Origin: Chlamydiota bacterium
GTDB taxonomy: Bacteria > Chlamydiota > Chlamydiia > Chlamydiales > Parachlamydiaceae
Assembly: GCA_013287145.1 (NCBI GenBank)
Contig: JABDEI010000006.1
Coordinates: 1-43,184 of the forward strand
Direction: 5' to 3'
Length of the DNA: 43,184 bases
The notes under the pieces were generated by a model, which saw only the letters and a list, made by a program, of their open reading frames with translations, ran no database searches and was not told where the DNA came from. Shown here piece after piece: positions 16,280 to 24,784 of this stretch. Both the position numbers and the translations under genes were made by a program. The stretch's first letter is position 1. Every line of letters starts with the position of its first letter.

Positions 16280-17740
16280 TTATAAGGGATGAGGCTTCAA
16301 TTTGATCAGTTGTCCCAGCTGACCCTCGTAAAACATTTCCCCAAAGTAGTAGGGTTGGACCATTGTCCCCTGAGTCATTGCTGGCAGTAGAGGGGAACGC
16401 GCAATTTCCTCTCCAGTTTTTGCATTTCTCCATACAACAAAGTCGTTTAAATTGTTGCCTGGAATTTCCGGTCCAGGAATATCTGTTCCAACTAAGACGC
16501 GTTTTCTTTTGGAACCAATGAGTGCTGTAAATTCGGTGGTTGTTTGATTCGCTTTCCAAACTATTTTCAAACCCTTCGGGGTTAATCTAATAGCGGCGAT
16601 TTTTCCGGGTAGAGAGTCTGTTGCATAAATTAAATGGCTGCTTGGATCAGCCGATACTGATGCAGGCGCCCAGCTGATAGCCGGCTCTCCATCTTTGGCA
16701 GCAGTTGAAAATGCCGCAGCAACTAACGGTGGAATAGGATCACCCAAAAAGGGTTGAATGCTGAATTGTTTAGAGGCATCAGATTGATTGACAGCAAAGA
16801 CACTTAAAGCTGTTGCCGAGGGAAGAGTATTCACTTGCCCGACAACCCAATCGTCCATGACGACAAAAGAAGTTGCTGTAGTTTGACCTTCTAAAGTAAT
16901 CGTGCCGGGATTCCAAGACTCATCGAGGATGAATTTCCCTTTTTTAATTTGGTATCGAATTAAGGTATTAGCTTCAACTAAGTATACATAAGTGCGGCCA
17001 TCGTGTTTTGCGATCGTTGGGCGAGCTGCGACAGGAGCGGGAAGAGTAATTGAATCGATCACAGTCATGCTATGCGGATTGACAGAAACCAATATAGAGG
17101 GTGGAACATCGGTCGGATCTGGGCAGTTTAATAGGGCGTTAGGACCTTGGATCGAGCAGCCGGCTTCTCGATAAACTGATTTCATGACCAGAGTGCCATC
17201 AGGAGTGGCATTGAAGCCATTATAGGACGTATTGGCTTGAGCTCCTCCTCCGGTAGGCAGTATCAGTGTTTTAATTGTAGCTCCAGTCTCAGGATCGATT
17301 TTTGACAAGCGGTATCCATAGATAACGTAGATAAAGCCATCTTTAAGAATTCCCATCGATCCTGGGTAGTCCCATTCACCGTTTTGGCTTGTGTTGATCA
17401 ATTGATTGTACCAGATTGGTTCGAGGGTATGAGGATTAACTCTTGCAACAAACGCGCCAATCGATCCAGGCTCATCCCCATAGCCTCCTCCATAAATAAA
17501 GACATTTTGGGGGTCTAAATAAGCCATATTATACCCAGAAGGATAAACATGGGAGGAAGTGAGAATATCAACTTGATTTTTTTCAGTAAAAGATCCTCCA
17601 AATTTTGCCTTTGGAAATACGTGTGAGCGCCCAGAGTTGTAATGTTCGAATGATGCTAGAGAAGGAAACCAGGGAGGGTTCGATGCCCATATCGTTTGAA
17701 ACATGAGCAAAAACAAAACGCAAAATAGTCTAATGATCAT
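16280..17740 (-). CDS. Exported PQQ-like beta-propeller protein
   Basis: The 486-residue product has a signal peptide (LFCVLFLLMFQTIWA) and propeller-type repeats such as FVARVNPHTLEPIWYNQL, YGYRLSKIDPETGATIKTL, SILVSVNPHSMTVIDSITL and IAAIRLTPKGLKIVWKANQT. The repeated V/I-x-P-x-T-x-x-x-x-W pattern is like PQQ-repeat propellers. No catalytic residues can be assigned. It is likely periplasmic or surface exposed. Its 3' end converges on the small hydrophobic protein gene, 61 bases away. It does not look like a duplicate of the 7439-8851 propeller. Confidence 0.75.
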   Translation of the reverse strand: MIIRLFCVLFLLMFQTIWASNPPWFPSLASFEHYNSGRSHVFPKAKFGGSFTEKNQVDILTSSHVYPSGYNMAYLDPQNVFIYGGGYGDEPGSIGAFVARVNPHTLEPIWYNQLINTSQNGEWDYPGSMGILKDGFIYVIYGYRLSKIDPETGATIKTLILPTGGGAQANTSYNGFNATPDGTLVMKSVYREAGCSIQGPNALLNCPDPTDVPPSILVSVNPHSMTVIDSITLPAPVAARPTIAKHDGRTYVYLVEANTLIRYQIKKGKFILDESWNPGTITLEGQTTATSFVVMDDWVVGQVNTLPSATALSVFAVNQSDASKQFSIQPFLGDPIPPLVAAAFSTAAKDGEPAISWAPASVSADPSSHLIYATDSLPGKIAAIRLTPKGLKIVWKANQTTTEFTALIGSKRKRVLVGTDIPGPEIPGNNLNDFVVWRNAKTGEEIARSPLLPAMTQGTMVQPYYFGEMFYEGQLGQLIKLKPHPL

Positions 17741-17881
17741 TTTCGTAACCCGTATAATATTTTTCTATTCATCTATATTTGAGGAAAATTTTTTTTGAAA
17801 TGTTTTTTTTCTGAAAGGGGCAGGGCTCGGTCTCGTTCATGGTTCCTTTCATTTTGATTGCTGAATTCTGGCACTAATTTA

Positions 17882-17910
17882 TTGACAATAACAATTTTTT
17901 TATTGATAGT
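17882..17910 (+). promoter_or_regulatory. Promoter for the GMC oxidoreductase-barrel operon
   Basis: TTGACA at 17882-17887, a 17-base spacer and GATAGT at 17905-17910 form a good sigma-70-type promoter, giving a leader of about 48 bases. The -10 lies inside the first unit of an imperfect tandem repeat (17903-17967), and a second GATAGT occurs in the second unit. Confidence 0.55.
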
Positions 17911-17967
17911 GAGGCGCTGAAGAATCAACTATGTTGTTGATAGTGAATTGCAGAGGAATCAACTATG
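17903..17967 (+). repeat. Imperfect tandem duplication of the leader and start codon of the GMC gene
   Basis: Bases 17903-17933 and 17937-17967 share TTGATAGTGA at the left and AATCAACTATG at the right, with a diverged centre (period 34). Both units end in ATG. Only the second has a good ribosome site (AGAGG) and leads to the long reading frame; the first ATG is in another frame. Confidence 0.7.
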
Positions 17968-19707
17968 AAAATCAAATTTATTACCCTCGCTTTAATTACA
18001 GCTACAGTCAACCTTTTTGGCGATCAATCTTCTCCTTATCGATGCAAAATGTCGGGAAATGAACTAGTGGCGGATGTCATAGTAGTGGGTGGTGGAGCGG
18101 CAGGTTGCATATTGATGAGCCAGCTCTCAGAGAAAGGGCAATTTTCAGTATTAGGAATAGAGGGAGGCCTAAATTTAACAAATGATCCAGCAATCGAGGC
18201 TGTGGGTCTCCCAGCATTCCTATTGGCCGGGACAGGAAAGTTCAAGTATTTTTGGCCGGGATGGAATCAAACTGTACCAATGGCAGGGCTCAATGGACGA
18301 ACAAGTGATTGGACAACAGGAATGTTGTTGGGTGGCGGCTCATCGATTAACGGATTATACTATGGTCGTGGCTCGAACGCCATGTACTCGCGTTGGGAAG
18401 AAGTTTCTGGTAGCAGCAATTGGAGTCTCGACAATATTCTGGCAACCTTCAAGGCTCTTGAGAACTACCAAGGATTGACAATCACACCAGGGGCGCGAGG
18501 AGTCAACGGTCCTGTCAATATACTACAGACACCTACGGTGTCGCAGATAACATCGCAAGTACTATTGCCCGCGTCACAGTCAGCCTTTCCTGGAATTCCA
18601 ACTGTGGTAGACTATAATGATCCGATTGTGGAGAATTGCATAGATCCTCGTTCTCAGTGGTTTATTGATCGTACAGGTACCAAACGAGTGAGCAGCGCGA
18701 CGGCATATTTAAATAGCATGGTAATGACGCCAGAAGGTCAAGGAGTGAATGGACACAAACTGTTTATGCTCTTCGATTCGGTAGCCGTGAAAATAATATT
18801 TGACAAACATGGGCGTGCCAAAAAAGTAAGATACGTAAAGGACGGTAAAATCTTCGAAGCACGAGCTCGGAAAGCCGTTGTTTTGGCGGGTGGCATCAAC
18901 AGTAGTAAGTTGCTACAGCTTTCGGGCATAGGACCTTCGGAAGCGCTAAAGAATGCAGGGATCAAGCCCGTTTTCATCAATGAGAACGTAGGAAAACATC
19001 TCCAAAACCATCCGCTCATTTTTATTACGATGCTAGCAGATCCAAACCTTAGTGGTATACCAGCTGGAGCTCCGTATGCATTTACTATCAATAACGTCTA
19101 CTTGCCGGTAGTGGGCGGTAGTGCCAGCGGTCCACGAATGTTACAGATTTTATTCGAATTCATACCGGCTACCGCACAGACACCTCCGCTACTAGCCGTT
19201 GGATTTGATCTTTTGAACCCAGTGAGTGAGGGTAGTGTCACAATCCAAAGCGATAACTCATTTCAGATAGCCGCAGCGGACGACGCCTTTTACCAAAATC
19301 CTGTAGACCTGGAGAATATGAAGAATGCCGTCAAGGTCTATATTCGCGCTCTGCTAGATCAACTAGCTATCATCTACCCATTTCCCTCGCCTTACTTTAA
19401 ACCCATTTTAAGTGATCCCATCAACTTAGTCATCCTTTCTGGCTATAACGACGCATTTGTTGAAGCGTATGTGAAAAATAACAGTAATCTTTCACTGGAT
19501 ATACACCACTTTGTATCGCACTGTAAAATGGCACCTCTTAACGCCGGAGGTGTAGTTGATGGCGACACACGTGTTTATGGCACAAAGAACGTTTTTGTAG
19601 CGGACAACTCCATCTGTCCGGTGATTCCTGATATTAATACTACAGGACCGGCTATGATGATCGGATTACGGAGTAGCGAAATTCTAAAACGTGTTTTGCG
19701 CAAATGA
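17965..19707 (+). CDS. Exported GMC-family FAD-dependent oxidoreductase
   Basis: The 580-residue protein has an apparent signal peptide (FITLALITATVNLFG), the FAD-binding loop VGGGAAGC near residues 41-48, GMC signature 1 GMLLGGGSSINGLYYGR and signature 2 VLAGGINSSKLLQLSGIGP. The active-site histidine region is HHFVSHCKMAPLN, and near the C-terminus the cofactor/substrate segment is DINTTGPAMMIGLRSSEIL. GMC enzymes oxidise alcohols, sugars or cholesterol; the substrate here is unknown. Export of an FAD enzyme with a plain Sec-like signal is unusual, since cofactor-loaded enzymes often use Tat; no twin arginine is visible. AGAGG stands 8 bases before the ATG. The stop overlaps the next gene's first ATG by four bases, so the barrel gene is co-transcribed. 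Confidence 0.9.
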   Translation: MKIKFITLALITATVNLFGDQSSPYRCKMSGNELVADVIVVGGGAAGCILMSQLSEKGQFSVLGIEGGLNLTNDPAIEAVGLPAFLLAGTGKFKYFWPGWNQTVPMAGLNGRTSDWTTGMLLGGGSSINGLYYGRGSNAMYSRWEEVSGSSNWSLDNILATFKALENYQGLTITPGARGVNGPVNILQTPTVSQITSQVLLPASQSAFPGIPTVVDYNDPIVENCIDPRSQWFIDRTGTKRVSSATAYLNSMVMTPEGQGVNGHKLFMLFDSVAVKIIFDKHGRAKKVRYVKDGKIFEARARKAVVLAGGINSSKLLQLSGIGPSEALKNAGIKPVFINENVGKHLQNHPLIFITMLADPNLSGIPAGAPYAFTINNVYLPVVGGSASGPRMLQILFEFIPATAQTPPLLAVGFDLLNPVSEGSVTIQSDNSFQIAAADDAFYQNPVDLENMKNAVKVYIRALLDQLAIIYPFPSPYFKPILSDPINLVILSGYNDAFVEAYVKNNSNLSLDIHHFVSHCKMAPLNAGGVVDGDTRVYGTKNVFVADNSICPVIPDINTTGPAMMIGLRSSEILKRVLRK

Positions 19708-20387
19708 AAAATCACAATGAGATCATCAACATGAAAAAAAATATTCTGCTACTTTTAATGTCACTCTTATTTTTCATTGCAGCTGATGCACAAGCTCAAG
19801 AACGGTGTGCTGAAGACTCTTGCTGTTATGAAGACAGCTGCTGCGTTAAGGAGAAGAATTTCTGTGCTAAGATTTTGGGCGGTGCTAATTTCTTGCAAAA
19901 CAATGTAATCGGAGACAACAAATCCACATATGAGACAGGATATATTATTGCCGGTTCGCTGGGTTATTGTTGGCGTTATGGCTTGCGTTTGGAAGGTGAA
20001 TATGCTTTTAGAAAAAATGCTATAGGAAGAATCCATTTCTTTGGGGAAGGTTCTTCCCGGCATGGACATTTCCAAACGTCCTCGTATATGGCCAACCTAT
20101 TATGGGATTTGCCTTTATCTTCGTGGGGGTGTGCATTTTGGAACATGCAACCTTTTATTGGAGCTGGTATAGGCTATGATTTGCAACAAATGCATTCCTC
20201 AAATTCTCGTATTGTTTTTAACCAAAAATGGAACCATTTTTCTTGGCAATTGATGGCTGGGTTAGCCTATCCGATCTTCTGCAATACAGAGGTTACTTTG
20301 GAATACAAATTCCATCAGGGTGGTTGTCATTTCTATAACCACTCCCTCGGAGTTGGGCTCGTCTATAAATTTAGCTTCTTAAGGTAG
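19704..20387 (+). CDS. Outer-membrane beta-barrel protein, cysteine-rich N-terminus
   Basis: The frame starts at an ATGA overlap with the GMC gene (19704); an internal ATG at 19731 would begin directly at the signal peptide (NILLLLMSLLFFIAADAQA) and may be the real start. The mature protein opens with CAEDSCCYEDSCCVKEKNFC, a striking cysteine cluster. It continues with amphipathic strands (LRLEGEYAFRKNAIG; QPFIGAGIGYDLQQM; SWQLMAGLAYPIF; VTLEYKFHQGGCHFYN) and ends in an aromatic-rich strand (VGLVYKFSFLR). This fits an eight-stranded OmpA/OMP_b-brl type barrel. Cysteines could cross-link it to the chlamydial envelope. Pairing with an exported oxidoreductase in one operon is unusual. Confidence 0.82.
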   Translation: MKNHNEIINMKKNILLLLMSLLFFIAADAQAQERCAEDSCCYEDSCCVKEKNFCAKILGGANFLQNNVIGDNKSTYETGYIIAGSLGYCWRYGLRLEGEYAFRKNAIGRIHFFGEGSSRHGHFQTSSYMANLLWDLPLSSWGCAFWNMQPFIGAGIGYDLQQMHSSNSRIVFNQKWNHFSWQLMAGLAYPIFCNTEVTLEYKFHQGGCHFYNHSLGVGLVYKFSFLR

Positions 20388-20416
20388 TTTTGGGGCCAAG
20401 CCCGATCGAGTGAAAA

Positions 20417-20440
20417 GTGAAAAGGGCCGGCCCCTTTCAC
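20417..20440. terminator. GGCC-family palindrome between convergent genes, probable bidirectional terminator
   Basis: GTGAAAAGGGCC and GGCCCCTTTCAC form a 24-base palindrome with one mismatch, placed between the barrel gene and the convergent MFS gene. It lacks a strong U-run, so its terminator role is inferred from position. It belongs to the dispersed GGCC repeat family. Confidence 0.55.
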
Positions 20441-20460
20441 GGCCCCTTCCATTAATCTTC

Positions 20461-21708
20461 TTAACTTGAGGAGGTATCTTTATTTTCAATTTTAGGCTTT
20501 TTAGAAATGAATCCTAGATAAAGAAATATATCATAAATAATTTTCAATCCTCCTGCTAGAATGAAGGGAAAATTCATTAATGCTGGATGTGCAAGTAAAG
20601 GACCAGCAAGAATAGGGGATATTGAAGCTCCAAGTGTACGTGCCACGCCTGAAATGCCAGCAGCAGCGGAACGCTCGTTTTCGCCAACTACAGCCATTAA
20701 ATAAGACTGTCTTGTAGGAACATCCATTTGCGAAATGCTAAATCGCAAAAACAACACGATAATTGCAAGATTCAAGGTTGGCATAAATGGGACCAAAATG
20801 AGCAGAATATTTGAGGGAATATGAGTAAAAACCATGGTGTTAATCAGTCCAAAACGTTTTGCTAGCCAGTAAGCTAGAAGCGAAGAAATTCCAGCCAGAA
20901 GGTTTGCTACGAAGAAAATTCCCCCTAATGTTGCTGGTTCAACATGGAATTTTATAAAGAACCAATAGGCAATAATACTCTGCATGATGAATCCGCCTCC
21001 AAAAGCATCTAAGGCAAATAAAGCAGATAAGCCAAGGACTGTTTTTTTGGAACTGTGCAGCCCCAATCCAATTTTAATTAAAGGAGCTTCCTTTTTGCTG
21101 GTTTCAATGTCAGGAGATAGACATGCAAATACTGCTCCAAGAAGTCCACCGATTAAAGCGTAACAAATAACGACAACTCTATAACTTTCTATTGGTGTCA
21201 ATCCGGAGTTTTGCAGGAGTTGGACTATACCTCCACCAGCAAGAGATCCAAATGAGATAGCAAATGCGCCCACAAGATTGTACCAAGCAAAAACTTTGGT
21301 TCTATTTTCATCAGATATAATTTGTGAAAGTGCTGCCTGTTCGATTGAAAGGAAAGGCCCAACTTCACTACCGGTCGGACTAATGACCCCGATAATGGCG
21401 GCGAGTAGTAATAAGAAAAAACTGGTTGTTGCACTGAAGACCACACCTGCAAGGATTATTAACCCAGATCCGATAAGGAGCATTCGTCGTCTGCCTATTC
21501 TATCTGCTTGAGTTGTCAACCATAATGAAATCGCAGTATCTCCAATCAGCGTTAAGGTAATTAAAGTCCCTATCTGCATTAGGCTTAGACCAACTTCAGA
21601 AAGATATAACACTAAAATAACAGACAAAAGTCCGTAAGCAAATAATCGGATAACCCTTGTACTTAAGAGCAACAAACCATCGCGATTTAAGAAGAGAAAA
21701 TTGCTCAT
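20461..21708 (-). CDS. MFS transporter
   Basis: This major facilitator protein has about 12 membrane helices over 415 residues. It shows the loop 2-3 signature TQADRIGRRRMLLIGSGLII and later helices such as FALDAFGGGFIMQSIIAYWF and LNLAIIVLFLRFSISQMDVP (with TRQSYLMAVV). It probably exports or imports a small molecule across the inner membrane; the substrate is not evident. The start at 21708 (MSNFLFLNRDG) has AGG close upstream and puts the first helix at a normal distance. A GTG 18 codons further up (21762) with AAAGGA upstream is the alternative. The DUF1259 gene begins upstream in the same orientation, so the two may form an operon. Confidence 0.88.
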   Translation of the reverse strand: MSNFLFLNRDGLLLLSTRVIRLFAYGLLSVILVLYLSEVGLSLMQIGTLITLTLIGDTAISLWLTTQADRIGRRRMLLIGSGLIILAGVVFSATTSFFLLLLAAIIGVISPTGSEVGPFLSIEQAALSQIISDENRTKVFAWYNLVGAFAISFGSLAGGGIVQLLQNSGLTPIESYRVVVICYALIGGLLGAVFACLSPDIETSKKEAPLIKIGLGLHSSKKTVLGLSALFALDAFGGGFIMQSIIAYWFFIKFHVEPATLGGIFFVANLLAGISSLLAYWLAKRFGLINTMVFTHIPSNILLILVPFMPTLNLAIIVLFLRFSISQMDVPTRQSYLMAVVGENERSAAAGISGVARTLGASISPILAGPLLAHPALMNFPFILAGGLKIIYDIFLYLGFISKKPKIENKDTSSS

Positions 21709-21782
21709 TGTACCTATGACTGGTTTGCATGATGTACTTTGACTTTCTCGCGAGTAATCCACTTCATATTATTTCCTTTATT

Positions 21783-22688
21783 TCACTTGGTTAAACTCAA
21801 AGCGTCTTTGATCGTTTTTGCGAGATTTTCGGCGTTTCCCTTACCCCAATAATGGAGAAAAAGGATTCTAGGAGATTCCATTGTCATATGTTGGTGAATG
21901 GCAACAATATTGATATTGCCTTTTCTTAGAGCTTTTAAAACGGGTTGCAGTTCATTTTCTAAGACAGCGAAGTCGCCATCTACAATGGCATTTTCGTTGG
22001 TTCCGGCGAAAGCCGCCCAGGTATTAACACCCATATCGCTGCCGATGGTAACGTTATCCATTTTTACAGATCTGCCAAAGACAAACTTGCCCATTCCATC
22101 TTTGCTTTGCCCCTTAATGCCGAAAATTTTCTCTAAGCTTGAAGGATCAATTGAGTTCTTGCTGGAAATAGAGACTCCTCCAAAAATGTTTGATGGAGAG
22201 CTATTTTTTGATCTGATTTCCTTAATCGTGTCCAATGCTTTTATTACGCCACTAGCCAAATCACCAAGAGAGCCCTCTCCACCAATGTGCATGAAATAAA
22301 TTTTTGGGGTGTCGTAGAAGAAATGATTGTGAAGAGCTGTAACCTCTATGTTGTTGTTCAACAGAGCAGACATCACAGGGTTTACTTCATCTTGAAAGAG
22401 AACCAAATCACCCATGACCAAGAATTTTTTCTCATCGACTGGAGTGAAAGCGGACCAAGAAGTTAGTCCCATAAACGGATCAAGTTGCGTGTTGTCCACA
22501 AAGATTTTGATATCATTCCTTGGAAAAGAGGCTTTAAATACTTTTTCCTTTTCATTATATGAACCTTTTAATCCGGTTAATGATTCATACTTATCTTTAT
22601 CAATTACAGAGAGTTGTAGTTCGGCATAAAGATTGGAAAAGCAAAAGACGCCTATTGCAAAACAAGTTAAATAGTTCAGGTTGTTCAT
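21783..22688 (-). CDS. Exported protein with two DUF1259 (LppY/LpqO-type) domains
   Basis: The 301-residue product has a signal peptide (YLTCFAIGVFCFSNLYA) and two tandem DUF1259 units. The first ends in NNNIEVTALHNHFFYDTPKI with FMHIGGEG, the second in KGNINIVAIHQHMTMESPRI with FLHYWGKG. The HxH and FxHxxG pairs may bind metal. An internal duplication is normal for this family, whose function is unknown. The start at 22688 is preferred (GGAGTGAG seven bases upstream), not the Met ten codons earlier. It lies upstream of the MFS gene in the same orientation, 74 bases from its GTG alternative start. Confidence 0.88.
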   Translation of the reverse strand: MNNLNYLTCFAIGVFCFSNLYAELQLSVIDKDKYESLTGLKGSYNEKEKVFKASFPRNDIKIFVDNTQLDPFMGLTSWSAFTPVDEKKFLVMGDLVLFQDEVNPVMSALLNNNIEVTALHNHFFYDTPKIYFMHIGGEGSLGDLASGVIKALDTIKEIRSKNSSPSNIFGGVSISSKNSIDPSSLEKIFGIKGQSKDGMGKFVFGRSVKMDNVTIGSDMGVNTWAAFAGTNENAIVDGDFAVLENELQPVLKALRKGNINIVAIHQHMTMESPRILFLHYWGKGNAENLAKTIKDALSLTK

Positions 22689-22977
22689 AAAACTCACTCC
22701 GTTGATTATGTCAGCCATTTACTCTCAGCGATTTGAGTGCCAGTACAAGCGATCGAACCGAAGCGATCTCGCTAAAGAATTTAAGATTATATTCCGAGAT
22801 ATACAGAAAAACTCAATACAATGCCAGAGGTAGTGCCATTGCATTCAGTGAATCATTGCTTTCTTGACTAAAAAACATTATTGTCCAGCAATGAGCTCTC
22901 TTTATCAAATATCAGGCCTTGTTTTGGGTCTGTTGACGGAATTATATACCGAACGTAACTCAAAAAGTTATAAAAAG

Positions 22978-23006
22978 TGGAGCAGGTAGGATTTGAACCT
23001 ACGACC
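22978..23006 (-). tRNA. 3' fragment of a tRNA (T-arm and acceptor 3' strand only)
   Basis: On the minus strand the sequence reads a variable-loop end GGTC, T-arm GTAGG-TTCAAAT-CCTAC, acceptor strand CTGCTCC and discriminator A, with no encoded CCA. Just downstream is a T-rich tail. The sequence that should carry the anticodon arm, D-arm and 5' acceptor strand (GGAGCAG expected) is absent; it is replaced from about 23010 by GC-rich DNA. This is a typical leftover of integration at a tRNA 3' end or of a deletion. The amino-acid identity cannot be read without the anticodon. Confidence 0.8.
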
Positions 23007-23046
23007 AAGAGAATAAGCACAGCTTCACACCAACCGGAGAAAAACC

Positions 23047-23412
23047 ATGTCAGAAACTTTATCGACCTTGTTGCTTCGCAATCTCCACGGCGTGTTCGGT
23101 GAGATTGATCCCGTGCGTCGACGCGCAACGGTCGATGAAATCTTCCACGAAGACGCTGCGTTCTATGATCCTAACAGCGGCATTTACCGAGGCCGCGACG
23201 AGATCGACCGCATCGCAGGCGTGATCAAGGCTACTCATCCTGACTTCCAATATCAGCCGATTTCCCCTCCTGAGGAGCTGGGCGATGCCTGTCGGTGCCG
23301 ATGGGTGTCGGGCAGCCCTGGCAAGCCGCCGGCTTACGCCGGAACCGATTTCATAATCGCCCGGGACGGCAAGATTACCGCTGTCTATCTCTTCTTTGAC
23401 GAGCTTCCTTAG
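23047..23412 (+). CDS. SnoaL-like (NTF2-fold) protein, GC-rich, probably foreign
   Basis: The 121-residue product fits the SnoaL/NTF2-like fold: helix LLRNLHGVFGEIDPVRRRAT, then the cone-forming strands DEIFHEDAAFYDPNSGIYRG, IAGVIKATHPDFQYQPIS and TDFIIARDGKITAVYLFFDE. Such proteins act as small-molecule isomerases or hydrolases, or bind ligands. GGAGA lies eight bases before the ATG. Codons are strongly G/C-ending (GTGCGTCGACGCGCAACGGT), unlike every neighbour, and the gene begins right beside the truncated tRNA, so recent transfer from a GC-rich bacterium is likely. The flanking 60-80 bases after the stop remain somewhat GC-rich. Confidence 0.87.
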   Translation: MSETLSTLLLRNLHGVFGEIDPVRRRATVDEIFHEDAAFYDPNSGIYRGRDEIDRIAGVIKATHPDFQYQPISPPEELGDACRCRWVSGSPGKPPAYAGTDFIIARDGKITAVYLFFDELP

Positions 23413-23491
23413 ACCAGTTTCTGAATTAACTTTCCCTCTGGCGTTTTCGAGCCAGTGCTTTTGCCCTCGTCCGATAATATTGTGGAGTAGA

Positions 23492-23899
23492 TTATTTTTT
23501 AGTAAGGGAGTCAAGGCTGATTCGACCAGGTCCTGCTCCTATTACATCCCACAAACCACCAATGATAGTCAAATTTTTCAAAAATTCAATTATTTGCACG
23601 TATTTTTGGGCTTCAGCGGCGTTCCAAAAATCATGAAAGATGATGGTAACAGGAATTAAATATAGCATTAGTATAGCAGCCCAAAGGCGCGTCTTATATC
23701 CGAAAAGTAAAGACAACCCCCCTAAAATTTCTACAATAGCAGCTGTGACTAGAAAAAAAGAAACCATGGGAAAACCCTTGGCTTCCATCTCTTGCGAAAC
23801 TCCGTTGAAATTTACAAACTTCCACACACCTGTAATAATGAAAATAGCACACATGCACAAGCGCCCAATAAATAATGATATGCTGCTTGATGTATTCAT
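23492..23899 (-). CDS. DoxX family membrane protein
   Basis: The 135-residue protein has four membrane helices in the DoxX pattern: LFIGRLCMCAIFIITGVWKF, VSFFLVTAAIVEILGGLSLL (with FGYKTRLWA), ILMLYLIPVTIIFHDFW, and a C-terminal FLKNLTIIGGLWDVIGAGPG with the conserved GPGRIS turn. DoxX proteins are often linked with redox or thiol stress functions, but the molecular role is unclear. GAGA precedes the ATG by about ten bases. It is transcribed divergently from the histidine phosphatase gene. A second, unequal DoxX protein lies at 24785-25261. Confidence 0.87.
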   Translation of the reverse strand: MNTSSSISLFIGRLCMCAIFIITGVWKFVNFNGVSQEMEAKGFPMVSFFLVTAAIVEILGGLSLLFGYKTRLWAAILMLYLIPVTIIFHDFWNAAEAQKYVQIIEFLKNLTIIGGLWDVIGAGPGRISLDSLTKK

Positions 23900-24136
23900 T
23901 TTTCTGATGTTCTCTTTTTAAAGTTTTAAACCACTTATTTGCTTTTGTAATCGATTCCTTGTTATTTCACAATGCTAGCTTGGGTATTCCAAAACTCTAT
24001 CAGGTAAGATATCTCTCTATGTCACTTTTTCAGCAAATGAAATATTTTCTATACTATAAGTCCGCCAATTGCTATCACAGAACTTAAAGAGGAAATTGCT
24101 CCTAAAAATCAATTTTAGAGTCAAAAGGAAAGTCAG

Positions 24137-24751
24137 ATGAAATTTATAAATGTTTTTTTATTCGCTATTTTTTTTAGCGCTTTTTCACTCTCGCTTCACT
24201 CCATGGAACAACAGCTCATTGTCATTCGCCATGGAGAAGCAGGAAACAATATTGAAAAAGTATACAATTCAAATCCTGAAAACCCCAACTACAAAATCTT
24301 CAATTTAACAGAGGCTGGTATCCTGACTACTCAAAAGACAGCAAAGGACCTACTTGCCAAAGGCTTTTCAAATACTAATATCGCAGCTGTTTTTGTCTCT
24401 CCATTGCCACGCACCAAGCAGACTGCTGATATATTAGTGCAGCAAGGTCTCGTCTCTAAAGATAAACTCATTTTAGATAAACGCCTCATCGAATTGAACG
24501 CGGGAGATCTGGAGGGTAAACCGACATTTCCTAATTGGAAACCTTCCTTTGCAAAGGATTATCATGCCGAATCAGAAGAACAAGTGAAAAATAGAATAAA
24601 AGAATTTTATGATTCGATTCTAGACCAATACCCTCAAGGAAATATCATTGTAGTCACCCACGCGCTTGCTGCCCAAGACCTTATAGAACTTGTAACTCAC
24701 CAAATTGTGAAGCTGAATCCAGGTGAAGCAAAAGTAGTTCCTCTTCGGTAG
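24137..24751 (+). CDS. Exported histidine phosphatase family protein
   Basis: The 204-residue protein has a signal peptide (VFLFAIFFSAFSLSLHS) and the phosphoglycerate-mutase-like core: VIRHGEAGNN with the phospho-accepting histidine, FVSPLPRTKQTADIL with the conserved arginine, the acidic residue in ELNAGDLEG, and VVTHALAAQDL with the second histidine. It probably dephosphorylates an unknown substrate in the periplasm. AAAGGAAAG lies before the ATG. It heads a likely operon with the following DoxX gene and the broken NmrA-like gene (gap of 33 bases to the DoxX start). Confidence 0.9.
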   Translation: MKFINVFLFAIFFSAFSLSLHSMEQQLIVIRHGEAGNNIEKVYNSNPENPNYKIFNLTEAGILTTQKTAKDLLAKGFSNTNIAAVFVSPLPRTKQTADILVQQGLVSKDKLILDKRLIELNAGDLEGKPTFPNWKPSFAKDYHAESEEQVKNRIKEFYDSILDQYPQGNIIVVTHALAAQDLIELVTHQIVKLNPGEAKVVPLR

Positions 24752-24784
24752 TGAAATTGAACAAAATATATGGAGATTAAAGGT

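Noticed and set aside
22868-23128. 86-residue minus-strand reading frame with the stretch VVGSNPTCST
   Set aside because: This is the usual artefact of translating the T-arm of a tRNA; it overlaps the SnoaL-like gene start and has no ribosome site.
23059-23514. 151-residue minus-strand reading frame opposite the SnoaL-like gene
   Set aside because: Antisense frame kept open by the high GC content of the real gene; no motif and no start signal.
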